Below, one piece after another: positions 33,984 through 42,382 of a stretch of 64,000 bases of DNA. A model generated the notes under the pieces. It saw only the letters and a program-made list of their open reading frames with translations, searched no databases and was not told the origin of the DNA. Position 1 is the stretch's first letter; every line of letters begins with the position of its first letter. A program made the translations under genes and the position numbers. The stretch is from Holdemania sp. Marseille-P2844 (lineage in GTDB: Bacteria > Bacillota_I > Bacilli_A > Erysipelotrichales > Erysipelotrichaceae), in the NCBI RefSeq assembly GCF_900120005.1, contig NZ_LT635454.1, forward strand, positions 402,759 through 466,758, in the 5' to 3' direction.

Positions 33984-35687
33984 ATGAAAGAAGCGATTTA
34001 TCTCAAACGCAATATGGCGTTGATCAACTACACCAAAGCGTACTACACGACAGCGGAGGAACTGTTGTCGAGCGAAAGTTTTTCGATGTTTCTGGATTTA
34101 TATTTAAATTCTTGTTCCCATACCAATCCCCAGCTGTTTGCGTGGCTGCGCCGCGGGCTTCCGATCGAAGAAGTCAAAAAAGATCTGATCCGCCTGTTAA
34201 AGGTCATGCAGGTGCTGGAGGTGGAAGAAATCGCCCATCCGTATTTTAAAGAACGTCAGAAGATGTTGGCGGTGATTGAGGATTGTTATCATTTCTGGCG
34301 GAATATGCAGCGTTATTCCGTCATTTATACGCGCAATGAGGAAGGGCTGCAGCTGGCGAACTTTATGGAGGCCGACGCGAAATTCCATCAGATGATCCTG
34401 GATTTTTACCGCACGGTCCAGCAGAAGACCCAGGGTTCGAAGAACCGCGTATACCGTCAGCTTCAGGCCGGAACCAACGCCAGCCTGCTGCTGCGTGATT
34501 ACCCATGGCCGGCGCCGGAGGGGTATCGCGAGCTATGCGACATTCCGTTTGTGCATACGATCATGATGCGCACGCCGCTGATCATCCATCCCCGCAGCAA
34601 CAAGCGCCTGGGCATGTTTACCGAGGTCGATGCGAACCCGATGGCGGAGTGGGTTAAAGGTGATGAGGAGTGGATGTGCTTCCCGTTAAAGGTCGGCTCC
34701 TTGTTATGCTACACTTATTTCCACCGCGATTTTACCGCCGGAGCCGTGGCGCTGGCGAATCTGTTTGAGCTGGCTTCCGACGAGGACTGCATCGGCGCCA
34801 GACCGGATCTGCTTTTGTTGTTCGGCAATCCGGACGGCCAGAACGATACGGTTTTCTATCATGATAAGGCCAATGCGATGTGGGTCGGCAAGGTATCCTA
34901 TGCTGATGTGATCGAATACTTCGGTTATTTAAAAAAGATGATCCTGACGCTGCACAATCTGGCGATGATTGAAAAAGGCTGGCTGCCGCTGCATGGCGCG
35001 ATGATCAATCTGACGCTGCAGGACGGTACGAAAAAAGGCGTAATCATGATCGGCGACTCCGGCGCGGGCAAGTCGGAAACGATCGAAGCGCTGACCAACT
35101 TAAGCGAGGATGTGATCGTCAGCCGGGAGATCATCTTCGACGACATGGGCTCGCTGCATCTGGATAAACACGGTCAGATCCGCGCTCAGGGCACGGAAAT
35201 CGGCGCGTTTGTCCGGCTGGATGATCTGGATAAGGGCAGTGCTTACCGCGATATGGATCGTTCGATCTTCTTTAATCCGGAGAGCGCCAACGCGCGTGTC
35301 GTCATCCCCGCTTCGCCGTATGATACGATCATCACCGACCAGAAGGTTGATCTGTTCCTCTACGCCAACAATTATACCGACCGGCGCGGTCTGCGGGCTT
35401 TCGATAGTAAGGAAGAAGCGGTTCAGACCTTTATTGAGGGCAAACGGTTCGCTTTGGGCACGACGCAGGAAAAAGGATTGTCCACCACCTTCTTCGCCAA
35501 TCCATTCGGGCCGATGCAGAAACAGCCGGAATGTCTGAAAATTATTGATCAGATGTTTGCGGCGCTGCTGAAACAACATATTTTCCTGGGTGAAATTTAC
35601 ACCGGCCTGGGCTTGCCGGAAAAGGGCGGCAATGCGCTGGAAATCGCGGCGAAGGAACTGTTGGCCAAAATCAGTGAAAAAGAATAA
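33984..35687 (+). CDS. PEPCK/HPr-kinase-superfamily P-loop protein of unknown function
   Basis: 567 aa. The C-terminal third resembles the PEP carboxykinase/HPr kinase fold: LPLHGAMI then P-loop GDSGAGKSE at residues 357-365 (HprK form GxSGxGKSE), an Asp pair Asp386-Asp387 in IFDDMGS as in the PEPCK/HprK metal site, and a downstream GTEIGAFVRL segment placed like the PEPCK FNFEGGCYAK block. The first 340 residues match nothing I recognise and lack a signal peptide. True PEPCK signature residues for oxaloacetate binding cannot be identified, so it may be a protein or small-molecule kinase. Single-gene unit with its own promoter and a strong AAGGAGG ribosome binding site. Confidence 0.7.
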   Translation: MKEAIYLKRNMALINYTKAYYTTAEELLSSESFSMFLDLYLNSCSHTNPQLFAWLRRGLPIEEVKKDLIRLLKVMQVLEVEEIAHPYFKERQKMLAVIEDCYHFWRNMQRYSVIYTRNEEGLQLANFMEADAKFHQMILDFYRTVQQKTQGSKNRVYRQLQAGTNASLLLRDYPWPAPEGYRELCDIPFVHTIMMRTPLIIHPRSNKRLGMFTEVDANPMAEWVKGDEEWMCFPLKVGSLLCYTYFHRDFTAGAVALANLFELASDEDCIGARPDLLLLFGNPDGQNDTVFYHDKANAMWVGKVSYADVIEYFGYLKKMILTLHNLAMIEKGWLPLHGAMINLTLQDGTKKGVIMIGDSGAGKSETIEALTNLSEDVIVSREIIFDDMGSLHLDKHGQIRAQGTEIGAFVRLDDLDKGSAYRDMDRSIFFNPESANARVVIPASPYDTIITDQKVDLFLYANNYTDRRGLRAFDSKEEAVQTFIEGKRFALGTTQEKGLSTTFFANPFGPMQKQPECLKIIDQMFAALLKQHIFLGEIYTGLGLPEKGGNALEIAAKELLAKISEKE

Positions 35688-35759
35688 AACTGCCTGTCAG
35701 ACTGCGCGAACGAAGGGGATTGTAAAAAGTCCGCAGGCTCAATAAAAAATAACGTCAGA

Positions 35760-35788
35760 AAAAACGCCGGGTTTCGCCGGCGTTTTAT
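35760..35788. terminator. Bidirectional terminator
   Basis: Perfect stem AAAACGCCGG with CCGGCGTTTT between convergent genes. Confidence 0.85.
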
Positions 35789-35812
35789 TATAATATATAA
35801 GGAAGGTTAGAC

Positions 35813-37177
35813 TTAAAGCACGGCGGCGAACAGGTCGTTGAGACCTTCGCTCATCGTCGGATGAGTGTAAATGCCATCGCGCAGAACGGGATACGGAAGT
35901 TTGGCGTCCATCGCCAGCTTGATCAGATTGATCATTTCATGCGATTCCTCACAGAAGAAGTGCGCGCCGAGTATCTGATCGGTTTTCGCGTCGATAATTA
36001 CTTTTAACAGGCCGTCGGTCTTGCGTAATACCTGCGCCTTCGGGATGGCAGCGGCCGGAATTCTGGCAATTTTAAGATCATAGCCGGCGCTTCGGGCTTC
36101 ATCTTCGCTCAAACCGACACGGGAGAACGGCGGATCCATAAAGACGCTGTAAGGCACCGCACCTCGATTGGCGGTGGTGCGCGGTCCCGAATTCAGAGCG
36201 TCGGTGACGATCCGTGAATCATCCAGCGAGATATAGGTGAATTGCAGACCCCCGGTGACGTCGCCCATCGCCCAGATATGATCGACCGAGGTCTTCAGCT
36301 GTTCGTTGACGGCGATTGCGCCGCGGGAAGTCAGGGCGATCCCCGCCGCTTCCGGATGCAGATTGTCCAGCTGCGGACGCCGGCCTGTCGCGACTAACAG
36401 TGCGTCGCAGCGCAGTTCTGAATCCATTTCGTCCTGCTTTAAAATCAGAACGGTTTCCGCAGCTTCATCCCGCACTTCCTTTAACGCCGTATTGCGCATT
36501 AGCCGCACGCCCCGGCGGGCCAGGCTCGTTTCCACCGCATCCGCGATCTCAAGATCCTCACGCGGCAGAAACCGCTGGTTGGGCTGCAGGATGGTGACCT
36601 GAGATCCAAAATTTGCGAACATCGAAGCGAATTCCAGTCCGATGTAGCCGCCGCCCAAAATGACCAGCCGCCGCGGCAGCGTTTCCAATTCCATGATGCT
36701 TTCGCTGAGATAAACCCGCGGACTCTGCTTCAATCCGGGAATGTCCGGGACAAACGGCTTCGCTCCGGTATTGATGAAAATGCGGTGAGCTTCAAGAATT
36801 TCCGGGCCTTCTTTTGTCAAAACCTGGACGTGATGATCATCGAGAAAGGACGCTTCTCCATCCATCACTTCGACGCCGGAGGAAACAAGCTTGTCATAAT
36901 TTTTCTTCCGCAGCATTGCGGTCAGACGGCGTTTTTCCTCGATTGCCTGCCGGAAATGAAGCTGCCGGGCAGCGTCATCCCCACCTTGAATCGCAGACTG
37001 GCGGGCGCTGTTTTCTAAGGATTTGGTTGGCAGGCAGGCGACGTTGATGCATGTGCCGCCATACATTAACGGTGATTTTTCAACCAGCGCTGTGCGCTGG
37101 CCGGCTTTCGCCAGGCTGGCAGCCAGCGTTTTTCCCCCTTTGCCGAAGCCGATGATCAGATTATCGTATGTTTTCAT
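35813..37177 (-). CDS. FAD-dependent disulfide oxidoreductase, RclA/hypothiocyanous acid reductase-like
   Basis: 454 aa. FAD-binding start (NLIIGFGKGGKTLAASL), redox-active disulfide Cys43/Cys48 in GGTCINVACLPTK, NAD(P)H site (VILGGGYIGLE), FAD motif (WAMGDVTGG) and the C-terminal interface HTHPTMSEG. The IGFGKGGKTLA start and overall pattern are like RclA and the streptococcal hypothiocyanous acid reductase, rather than lipoamide dehydrogenase or mercuric reductase; no extra C-terminal Cys pair as in MerA. It likely detoxifies reactive chlorine or thiocyanate oxidants. Last gene of the rhodanese-Rrf2 operon; its start overlaps the Rrf2 gene end by 17 nt. Confidence 0.85.
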   Translation of the reverse strand: MKTYDNLIIGFGKGGKTLAASLAKAGQRTALVEKSPLMYGGTCINVACLPTKSLENSARQSAIQGGDDAARQLHFRQAIEEKRRLTAMLRKKNYDKLVSSGVEVMDGEASFLDDHHVQVLTKEGPEILEAHRIFINTGAKPFVPDIPGLKQSPRVYLSESIMELETLPRRLVILGGGYIGLEFASMFANFGSQVTILQPNQRFLPREDLEIADAVETSLARRGVRLMRNTALKEVRDEAAETVLILKQDEMDSELRCDALLVATGRRPQLDNLHPEAAGIALTSRGAIAVNEQLKTSVDHIWAMGDVTGGLQFTYISLDDSRIVTDALNSGPRTTANRGAVPYSVFMDPPFSRVGLSEDEARSAGYDLKIARIPAAAIPKAQVLRKTDGLLKVIIDAKTDQILGAHFFCEESHEMINLIKLAMDAKLPYPVLRDGIYTHPTMSEGLNDLFAAVL

Positions 37178-37631
37178 GAATGGGTTCCTCCTTTTTATTC
37201 ATGATGATCTGTTCCGGCTGCGTGACAAAGAGATCCTGAAGCAGATCCCACAGCGTCAGCCGATCCAGACTTTCCAGACATTGTTCGTTTAACTGGCGGT
37301 AGATTTTATCCATTTCCCGCGCCATGCCGGAGGCGACCAGACAGCTCATTTCGGGATCGCCGCTTTGCCACCGGCTTTCCACCAACGCGGCGTGCAGCGC
37401 GTCGGCAATCTGGCGCAGCGTAATTTCCTGAGGCTTGCGGCACAGGCGGTAGCCGCCCTCGCTGCCTTCTTGGGAGATCGCGATCCCGGCCCGGCACAAG
37501 GCAGCCATGATCTTGCGGACCCGCACTGGATGGGTGCAGATGTTGACAGCCAGTTCCTCGCTGGACTGCGGGGCGTTTTTATGCGCCAGATACACCGCGG
37601 CGTGAATCGCGACGGTCAGCTCGCTGGTCAT
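37161..37631 (-). CDS. Rrf2-family transcriptional regulator
   Basis: 156 aa from the ATG at 37631, which overlaps the rhodanese stop (ATGA). The N-terminal winged helix is typical: SELTVAIHAAVYLA, then SSEELAVNICTHPVRVRKIMAALCRAGI and EGGYRLCRKP. Five Cys residues are spread through the protein (in NICTH, ALCRA, RLCRK, MSCLV, EQCLE), so redox or Fe-S sensing is plausible, but the NsrR/IscR Cys spacing is not clear. It probably controls its own operon through the dyads upstream of the rhodanese gene. Confidence 0.88.
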   Translation of the reverse strand: MTSELTVAIHAAVYLAHKNAPQSSEELAVNICTHPVRVRKIMAALCRAGIAISQEGSEGGYRLCRKPQEITLRQIADALHAALVESRWQSGDPEMSCLVASGMAREMDKIYRQLNEQCLESLDRLTLWDLLQDLFVTQPEQIIMNKKEEPIHENIR

Positions 37632-37990
37632 TTCTGCCCCTTGCGAACCGTTTCGTAAGGCCATTGAAGCAGCCCGCCGAAATCATAGACATGGTTGTAG
37701 CCGAGCTGGACCAGTTTGTTTGCGGCCTGCGCGCTGCGATGACCTGACCGGCAATACACCAGCAGCACGGCGTCCTCATCGCTCAAAGTGGCCAGCGCGG
37801 TGTGTGCGATCGTTTCGTTGGGCAGATTGATCGCTCCGGGAATATGCCCCTGGGCAAACTCCTGCGGCTGGCGTACGTCGAGGATCGTAACCGGTTCGCT
37901 CTCCATTTTCTGTTTCGCCTGCGCGGGCGTCAGCCGGATGGGTTGTTTCTTCATCGTTTTGTTGAAGAAGCGGGAAAAGAATGGCAACAT
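37628..37990 (-). CDS. Rhodanese-domain sulfurtransferase
   Basis: 120 aa from the ATG at 37990 (GGAGGAACTC upstream); the longer frame enters the promoter. A single rhodanese domain with the active-site loop CRSGHRS (Cys80) and VTILDVRQPQEFAQGHIPGA. Carries sulfane sulfur as a persulfide. The short hydrophobic N-terminus (MLPFFSRFF) is too short for a clear signal peptide. First gene of a three-gene operon with a thiol-type regulator and a disulfide reductase, pointing to reactive sulfur or oxidant stress. Confidence 0.9.
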   Translation of the reverse strand: MLPFFSRFFNKTMKKQPIRLTPAQAKQKMESEPVTILDVRQPQEFAQGHIPGAINLPNETIAHTALATLSDEDAVLLVYCRSGHRSAQAANKLVQLGYNHVYDFGGLLQWPYETVRKGQK

Positions 37991-38001
37991 GAGTTCCTCC
38001 G

Positions 38002-38020
38002 AAAGAACGAAATGTTCTTT
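38002..38020 (-). promoter_or_regulatory. Perfect palindrome in 5' leader of rhodanese operon
   Basis: AAAGAAC-N5-GTTCTTT, just downstream of the promoter and just upstream of the ribosome binding site. Possible second operator half or RNA hairpin. Confidence 0.45.
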
Positions 38021-38024
38021 TAAT

Positions 38025-38059
38025 ACTGTAATCATAATAGTTACAGTTCATTCTGTCAA
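38025..38059 (-). promoter_or_regulatory. Promoter of rhodanese-Rrf2-RclA operon with dyad operator
   Basis: Minus strand TTGACA, 17-nt spacer, TATGAT (-10 at 38031-38036). A dyad ACTGTAA-N9-TTACAGT (38025-38047) covers the -10, a good place for an Rrf2 repressor. Confidence 0.7.
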
Positions 38060-38138
38060 CATGAACACACTCTGAAAAGCAGAAAAACACATAAATTCAT
38101 GATAAGATAGAAAAAATCAACTTTTCTTGAGAAAACAG

Positions 38139-38169
38139 TTGACTCTCCCGTTAAGGGAGGATCTATGCT
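38139..38169 (+). promoter_or_regulatory. MerR-type promoter with 19-bp spacer and dyad
   Basis: TTGACT, 19-nt spacer, TATGCT. The spacer holds CTCCC-N5-GGGAG. A stretched spacer with a central dyad is the mark of promoters untwisted by MerR-family activators, so the regulator gene directly downstream is likely self-controlled. Confidence 0.78.
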
Positions 38170-38192
38170 TTGTTTGCGGAGGAGGAAACAAG

Positions 38193-39005
38193 ATGCTGAA
38201 AATAGGAGATTTTTCAAAAATGGGAAAGACGACGGTCAAAACACTGCGGTATTATGATTCGATCGGTCTGCTGCGGCCGAAGCAGATCGACGAGGAGACT
38301 GGATACCGCTGGTATTCGACGGAACAGCTGATCGCATTGGCTCAGATTCAGCAATGGCGGCAGCTGGGACTTGGCGTGGCGCTGATCCGCAGGATTCTGC
38401 ATGGCGAAGTGAGTGAAAACGACGCTCTGAGCCAGCGCCGCTGTCAGATCGCCGCCGATCTTGATTCGCTGCAGCATCAGTTTCGCCGCATTGAACGCGT
38501 CTTAACGACAGGCGCAAAGGAGAGCGTTATGAAAATCAATGTTATCGTCAAAGAATTGCCGGAATGCATCGTGATGGCCCGCAAGGTGGCCCTGCCCGCG
38601 TATCGTGATCTGCTTGGCGAGATCCCGGCGACGGGAGCGAAGGTTGCCTCACGGTATCCGGATCTGAAATGCACACAGCCGGAATATTGCTTCGTAAAAG
38701 AACTGGATGGCGAATACCGGGAAAAGGACATTCACGCCGAGATCTGTCAGGCGGTCGAAGTGATGAAGCCGGATTTCGACGACGTCCAGTTCCGCAAAGA
38801 ACCGGCGGTGGAAGCGGCCTGCGCGTTGTTTAAAGGCGGCTATGAAGGCTTCAGCGAGGTTTATGCCGCTTTGATGCAGTGGGTGGAGGACAATCACGCC
38901 GAAATCATCGGTGAACCACGCGAGAGCTATATCGACGGTATCTGGAATCAGGACTCGGAAGAAGACTGGCTGACAGAAGTTCAGATCCCGATCCGCCGGG
39001 GCTGA
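38193..39005 (+). CDS. MerR-family regulator with GyrI-like effector domain
   Basis: 270 aa from the ATG at 38193 (GGAGGAGG upstream). The longer frame starts before its own promoter and is rejected. N-terminal MerR helix-turn-helix: MLKIGDFSKMGKTTVKTLRYYDSIGLL, then a dimer helix to about residue 110. The C-terminal part (about 115-270, VIVKELPECIVMARKVALPAY) fits the GyrI/BmrR-type small-molecule-binding domain. BmrR-like proteins sense cationic drugs and switch on efflux pumps, but no efflux gene is adjacent here. Confidence 0.88.
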   Translation: MLKIGDFSKMGKTTVKTLRYYDSIGLLRPKQIDEETGYRWYSTEQLIALAQIQQWRQLGLGVALIRRILHGEVSENDALSQRRCQIAADLDSLQHQFRRIERVLTTGAKESVMKINVIVKELPECIVMARKVALPAYRDLLGEIPATGAKVASRYPDLKCTQPEYCFVKELDGEYREKDIHAEICQAVEVMKPDFDDVQFRKEPAVEAACALFKGGYEGFSEVYAALMQWVEDNHAEIIGEPRESYIDGIWNQDSEEDWLTEVQIPIRRG

Positions 39006-39082
39006 AAGAGTCTGTTCAATGCTGTTTGCTGAACCCTGCTGAAAGGGACAGGAAACAGTTCAATCAAGGCTTGAAATGCGAG

Positions 39083-39123
39083 AAACATCAGGAAGGAAAA
39101 GCAAACTTTCTGATGTTTTTTTG
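39083..39123 (+). terminator. Intrinsic terminator after MerR gene
   Basis: Stem AAACATCAG with CTGATGTTT followed by TTTT. The remaining sequence to 39361 shows no reliable gene; one imperfect hairpin (GCAGGATGAA with TTCATCCTG, near 39213-39250) is present. Confidence 0.7.
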
Positions 39124-39361
39124 CTGATCAAAAGGGTTCTCGCTGATCTTTTCATCAAGCCATGAAAGCTGGGAGAGTTTGGATTCTTATTTGAATACCG
39201 ACAAAGATAAAACAGGCAGGATGAAGGGAGAGATCACATTTCATCCTGTCTGCTTCGTGTTGGGAAATTCCAGGTTTGCCCTGAACGGAGTAAGCACCCG
39301 GGGTTGTTTCAACGTCTTTTTTCTTCGCTAAGAACATACAGTGATAACGAAGGTGAGAAGC

Positions 39362-40756
39362 GTGAAAACAAAAACAAAATGTCGGTTGGGGATTTGTCTT
39401 TTCATTTTAATAGCGGCCTGTGTTCTGATCGGCCAGTCGTGGCAGCGGGAAAGTCAGCGGCGGCGTCTGCCGGAAGCGATGCGTCAGACGATTGAGGAAA
39501 ATCATCGTATCGGAAAGATGAAACAGAAGATCAAGGTGACTGGCCAGCGGGCGATCGCGGTGTACTATCCGCATTTAAACAGCGCGGAGATCGACGCGAA
39601 TATCGAAGCGGCCGTCAACGAAGCAATCGCAAGATTTGAACAGGAAAATCAGGGTGTCGAAGGGTTGTGTACCCTATATGCTGATTATGAATCCTATGAG
39701 CTGAACGAACGGTACGGCTCAGTGCAGATCAGCTTTGAGCGGACCGGCGCCATCAACATGAAAGAAGTCCGGGCCTGGACCTTCGATCTGCAGCAGGATC
39801 GGCTGATTCGCTTCAGCGATCTGTTTTCAGCGGACGGCATGAAGCATCTGGCTTTTTTAATGCGCAGCTTCTTGACAACACTGGTGCCGGAAACGACCAA
39901 TCCGGATTATGAAGTCGATGAGAACGTGCTGATTGATAACAAGGCGGAATTGTTTCTGAACGAAGACGAACTGCGCGTCGTTCTGCCGCCGCAGACATTA
40001 CCTGCTCAGAGCGAGGAGCTGATCGCGGTGATTCCGCTGAATAAAGTCATCGGCTATGTCGATGAGGATACGCGCAATCTGCTGGGGCTGCAGGCCCGGG
40101 GCCGGATCATCGACCCGACCCGGCCGATGGTTGCGATGACCTATGACGATGGACCGAACCGACAGGTGACGCCGGTGATTCTGGACGCGCTGCAGGAACA
40201 TGACGGTGCGGCAACTTTCTTCGTGCTGGGCAGCCGGGTCGCAAATCACAAGGATATCGTCGCGCGGATGCTTACGGAAGGCAGCGAAGTCGGCAACCAT
40301 ACGTTCGGGCATGTCGATCTGACCAAGCAGAGCAGCCAGGGCATACTCGATCAATTCAGCGCGACCTGGGATGCGATCGGGGAGGCGGGATCTCTGGAGC
40401 AGCAGGAACTGTTAGTTCGTCCAACCTATGGAGCATATAACGATATGCTGAAGAAAACCTCGCCGTATCCGCTGATCCTGTGGTCGATTGACACGCGCGA
40501 CTGGGCACATCAGAATGCCGATAAATCAGTGGATGTGGTCATGCGCGAGGTTCAGGACGGCGATATCATCCTGATGCATGATATGTATGAGCCGACGGCC
40601 CAGGCCAGCGTCCGGGTGATCGAATGGCTGAGTGAGAAAGGGTATCAGCTGGTGACCGTCAGCGAATTGTTTGAAGCCCGCGGAATCCAGCTGGAGCCCG
40701 GGAAAACCTATAATTGCGCGTATCCGCACACGGACCGTCAAGCGGCGTCAGAATAA
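39362..40756 (+). CDS. Membrane-anchored polysaccharide deacetylase with DUF3298-like region
   Basis: 464 aa from a GTG with GAAGGTGAG upstream. One N-terminal membrane segment (about residues 8-26), then a DUF4163/DUF3298-like region (about 50-240), then a NodB deacetylase domain: TYDDGP (Asp262, Asp263), metal His residues in NHTFGH, VRPTYGAYND, and the closing ILMHDMYE. All catalytic motifs are intact. The layout matches PdaC-type enzymes that deacetylate peptidoglycan sugars and help lysozyme resistance. Acts outside the membrane. Stands alone in its own unit. Confidence 0.88.
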   Translation: MKTKTKCRLGICLFILIAACVLIGQSWQRESQRRRLPEAMRQTIEENHRIGKMKQKIKVTGQRAIAVYYPHLNSAEIDANIEAAVNEAIARFEQENQGVEGLCTLYADYESYELNERYGSVQISFERTGAINMKEVRAWTFDLQQDRLIRFSDLFSADGMKHLAFLMRSFLTTLVPETTNPDYEVDENVLIDNKAELFLNEDELRVVLPPQTLPAQSEELIAVIPLNKVIGYVDEDTRNLLGLQARGRIIDPTRPMVAMTYDDGPNRQVTPVILDALQEHDGAATFFVLGSRVANHKDIVARMLTEGSEVGNHTFGHVDLTKQSSQGILDQFSATWDAIGEAGSLEQQELLVRPTYGAYNDMLKKTSPYPLILWSIDTRDWAHQNADKSVDVVMREVQDGDIILMHDMYEPTAQASVRVIEWLSEKGYQLVTVSELFEARGIQLEPGKTYNCAYPHTDRQAASE

Positions 40757-40758
40757 AA

Positions 40759-40793
40759 ATGAAACCGGAATCGAAAAAGATTCTGGTTTTTTC
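40759..40793 (+). terminator. Intrinsic terminator after deacetylase gene
   Basis: Stem AAACCGGAATC with GATTCTGGTTT followed by TTT. Confidence 0.75.
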
Positions 40794-40840
40794 CACGCCG
40801 ATTGATTATCATAATGAGAGAGACAACAGGAGGCGGATTT

Positions 40841-41578
40841 ATGGAAATCAATTCCCCGATGAATGAGAAAGTAAAAAACTGGGCGAAGCTCCAGCAGAAA
40901 AAATATCGTGATCAGACAGGTCAGTTTCTGATCGAGGGCGAACATCTGATCGGTGAGGCTCTGAAAGCAGGCGTGGTTGAACTGCTGTTGGTCGAAGCTG
41001 GCCGGACAAATCCGTTTCATCAGGAAAAGGAAGCGATCGTCTGCAGCGAGAGCGTCATGCGCAAGCTCAGCGCCAATGTGTCCGGCGCCTGGCTGATCGC
41101 CGTCTGTGCGCAGAAGGTCAGCCGGAAATCGAGGAATTCGCGGATTGTGGCGCTGGATGGGGTGCAGGATCCCGGCAACGTCGGAACGATCATCCGTACG
41201 GCGGTGGCGTTTGGTTTCGATCAGGTGCTGCTTTCGCCCGACTGCGCCGATGTCTACAATGAAAAATGCGTGCGCTCCACCCAGGGCGCGCTGTTTCACA
41301 TCGCAATTTCGCGGATTGAACTGATCCCGGCGCTGAGGTCGCTGAAGGAAAAAGGGGTTATGGTGATCGCGACGGCGCTGCATGAAGCGCAGCCCCTGAG
41401 CGAACTGCCGATCGTTGAAAACGTGGCCCTGGTGCTGGGCAATGAAGGACAGGGAATCCGGCCGGCGACGCTGGAAATCTGCGATCAGCGGGCGTTTATC
41501 GAAATGTCCAGCTTTGAATCGCTGAACGTTGCGGTCGCGGCGGGCATCTGCCTGTATCGCTATCGGAGGCGCGGATGA
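40841..41578 (+). CDS. SpoU/TrmH-family RNA methyltransferase
   Basis: 245 aa from the ATG at 40841 (AGGAGG 7 nt upstream). N-terminal substrate-binding region (FLIEGEHLIGEAL) and C-terminal SPOUT domain: LDGVQDPGNVGTIIRTA (motif 1), LVLGNEGQGI (motif 2), MSSFESLNVAVAAGI (motif 3), all in canonical form. Expected to methylate a ribose 2'-OH in 23S rRNA or tRNA. Overlaps the hydrolase gene by 4 nt. Confidence 0.92.
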   Translation: MEINSPMNEKVKNWAKLQQKKYRDQTGQFLIEGEHLIGEALKAGVVELLLVEAGRTNPFHQEKEAIVCSESVMRKLSANVSGAWLIAVCAQKVSRKSRNSRIVALDGVQDPGNVGTIIRTAVAFGFDQVLLSPDCADVYNEKCVRSTQGALFHIAISRIELIPALRSLKEKGVMVIATALHEAQPLSELPIVENVALVLGNEGQGIRPATLEICDQRAFIEMSSFESLNVAVAAGICLYRYRRRG

Positions 41579-42315
41579 TCCGGCCTGGCTTATTTGCCAG
41601 GCGCCGCAGAAAACGGGTTCTGATCGCGATTCATGGCTTCGGCCGGCGCAAGCAGGAAGATTTTCACTACCTGAAAACGATGTGCGAGACGGATTCCAGA
41701 CTGGAATATCGCTGTTTTGATCTGTACGACGAAGATAAAAATGACAAGGAATGGCTGATCTGGGTGGCGCGCGCCAACCAGGAGGTCACGGCCTATCTGG
41801 AAAAAGGATATGAGGTGACGCTGCTGGGGTTTTCGATGGGCGGGGTGATCGCCGCGTTTCTGGCTTCGTTTCTGGCGGTGGATAAACTCGTGCTGGTCGC
41901 GCCGGCATTTGAGTATATGAATCTGGAAACAGTCAGCCGGCTGATTCCCAAATATGCCGCGATTTTGAAGCACAGCGAATCGCAGTTCAAGGCGTATATG
42001 GAGGAGCGGTTGTTGGAATATGAGTATTTCCCGCAGTTTTTTGAGCTGGTGAAAAAGCTGAAGCCGGCCGTGAAAAAGGTGAGCTGTCCGACATTGATTT
42101 TGCAGGGGCTGCAGGATGAATTTGTGCCGCTGTCGTCTTCGCAATACGCCTATCATCAAATTCAAAGCGAGCGCAAACAGCTCGTCTGCTTTGAGGCCTG
42201 CGGTCATGAGCTGTTGGAAAACGAGGGCTGCCGCGAGGACGCGTTCAGTCTGATCCGGCAGTTTATCGACGATCGCTGGGGTCAGGCATCCGCAAAACCG
42301 CATTCCCGTTCGTAA
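41575..42315 (+). CDS. Alpha/beta hydrolase (carboxylesterase-like)
   Basis: 246 aa. Alpha/beta hydrolase fold: oxyanion region IAIHGFGRR, nucleophile elbow GFSMGG, acid in LQGLQDEFVP and His in ACGHELLEN, so the triad is complete. No signal peptide; cytoplasmic. Closest in type to the esterase/lipase YvaK or monoglyceride lipase group, but the substrate is unknown. Translationally coupled to the SpoU gene. Confidence 0.85.
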   Translation: MIRPGLFARRRRKRVLIAIHGFGRRKQEDFHYLKTMCETDSRLEYRCFDLYDEDKNDKEWLIWVARANQEVTAYLEKGYEVTLLGFSMGGVIAAFLASFLAVDKLVLVAPAFEYMNLETVSRLIPKYAAILKHSESQFKAYMEERLLEYEYFPQFFELVKKLKPAVKKVSCPTLILQGLQDEFVPLSSSQYAYHQIQSERKQLVCFEACGHELLENEGCREDAFSLIRQFIDDRWGQASAKPHSRS

Positions 42316-42354
42316 TTTGGACAAAGAAAGCCGGACGTTCCGCATGAAATGCGG

Positions 42355-42360
42355 TATAAT
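42355..42360 (+). promoter_or_regulatory. -10 of EIIC-EAL gene
   Basis: TATAAT 22 nt before the ATG at 42383; no clear -35. Confidence 0.5.
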
Positions 42361-42382
42361 AGAAGAAATCAGGGAGAAAAAC

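Noticed and set aside
38127-38192. Upstream start for the MerR gene
   Set aside because: The extension contains the gene's own 19-bp-spacer promoter; the ATG at 38193 has a strong ribosome binding site.
39155-39337. 60-codon minus-strand ORF in the gap before the deacetylase
   Set aside because: No ribosome binding site, no recognisable motif, and it lies over imperfect hairpins.
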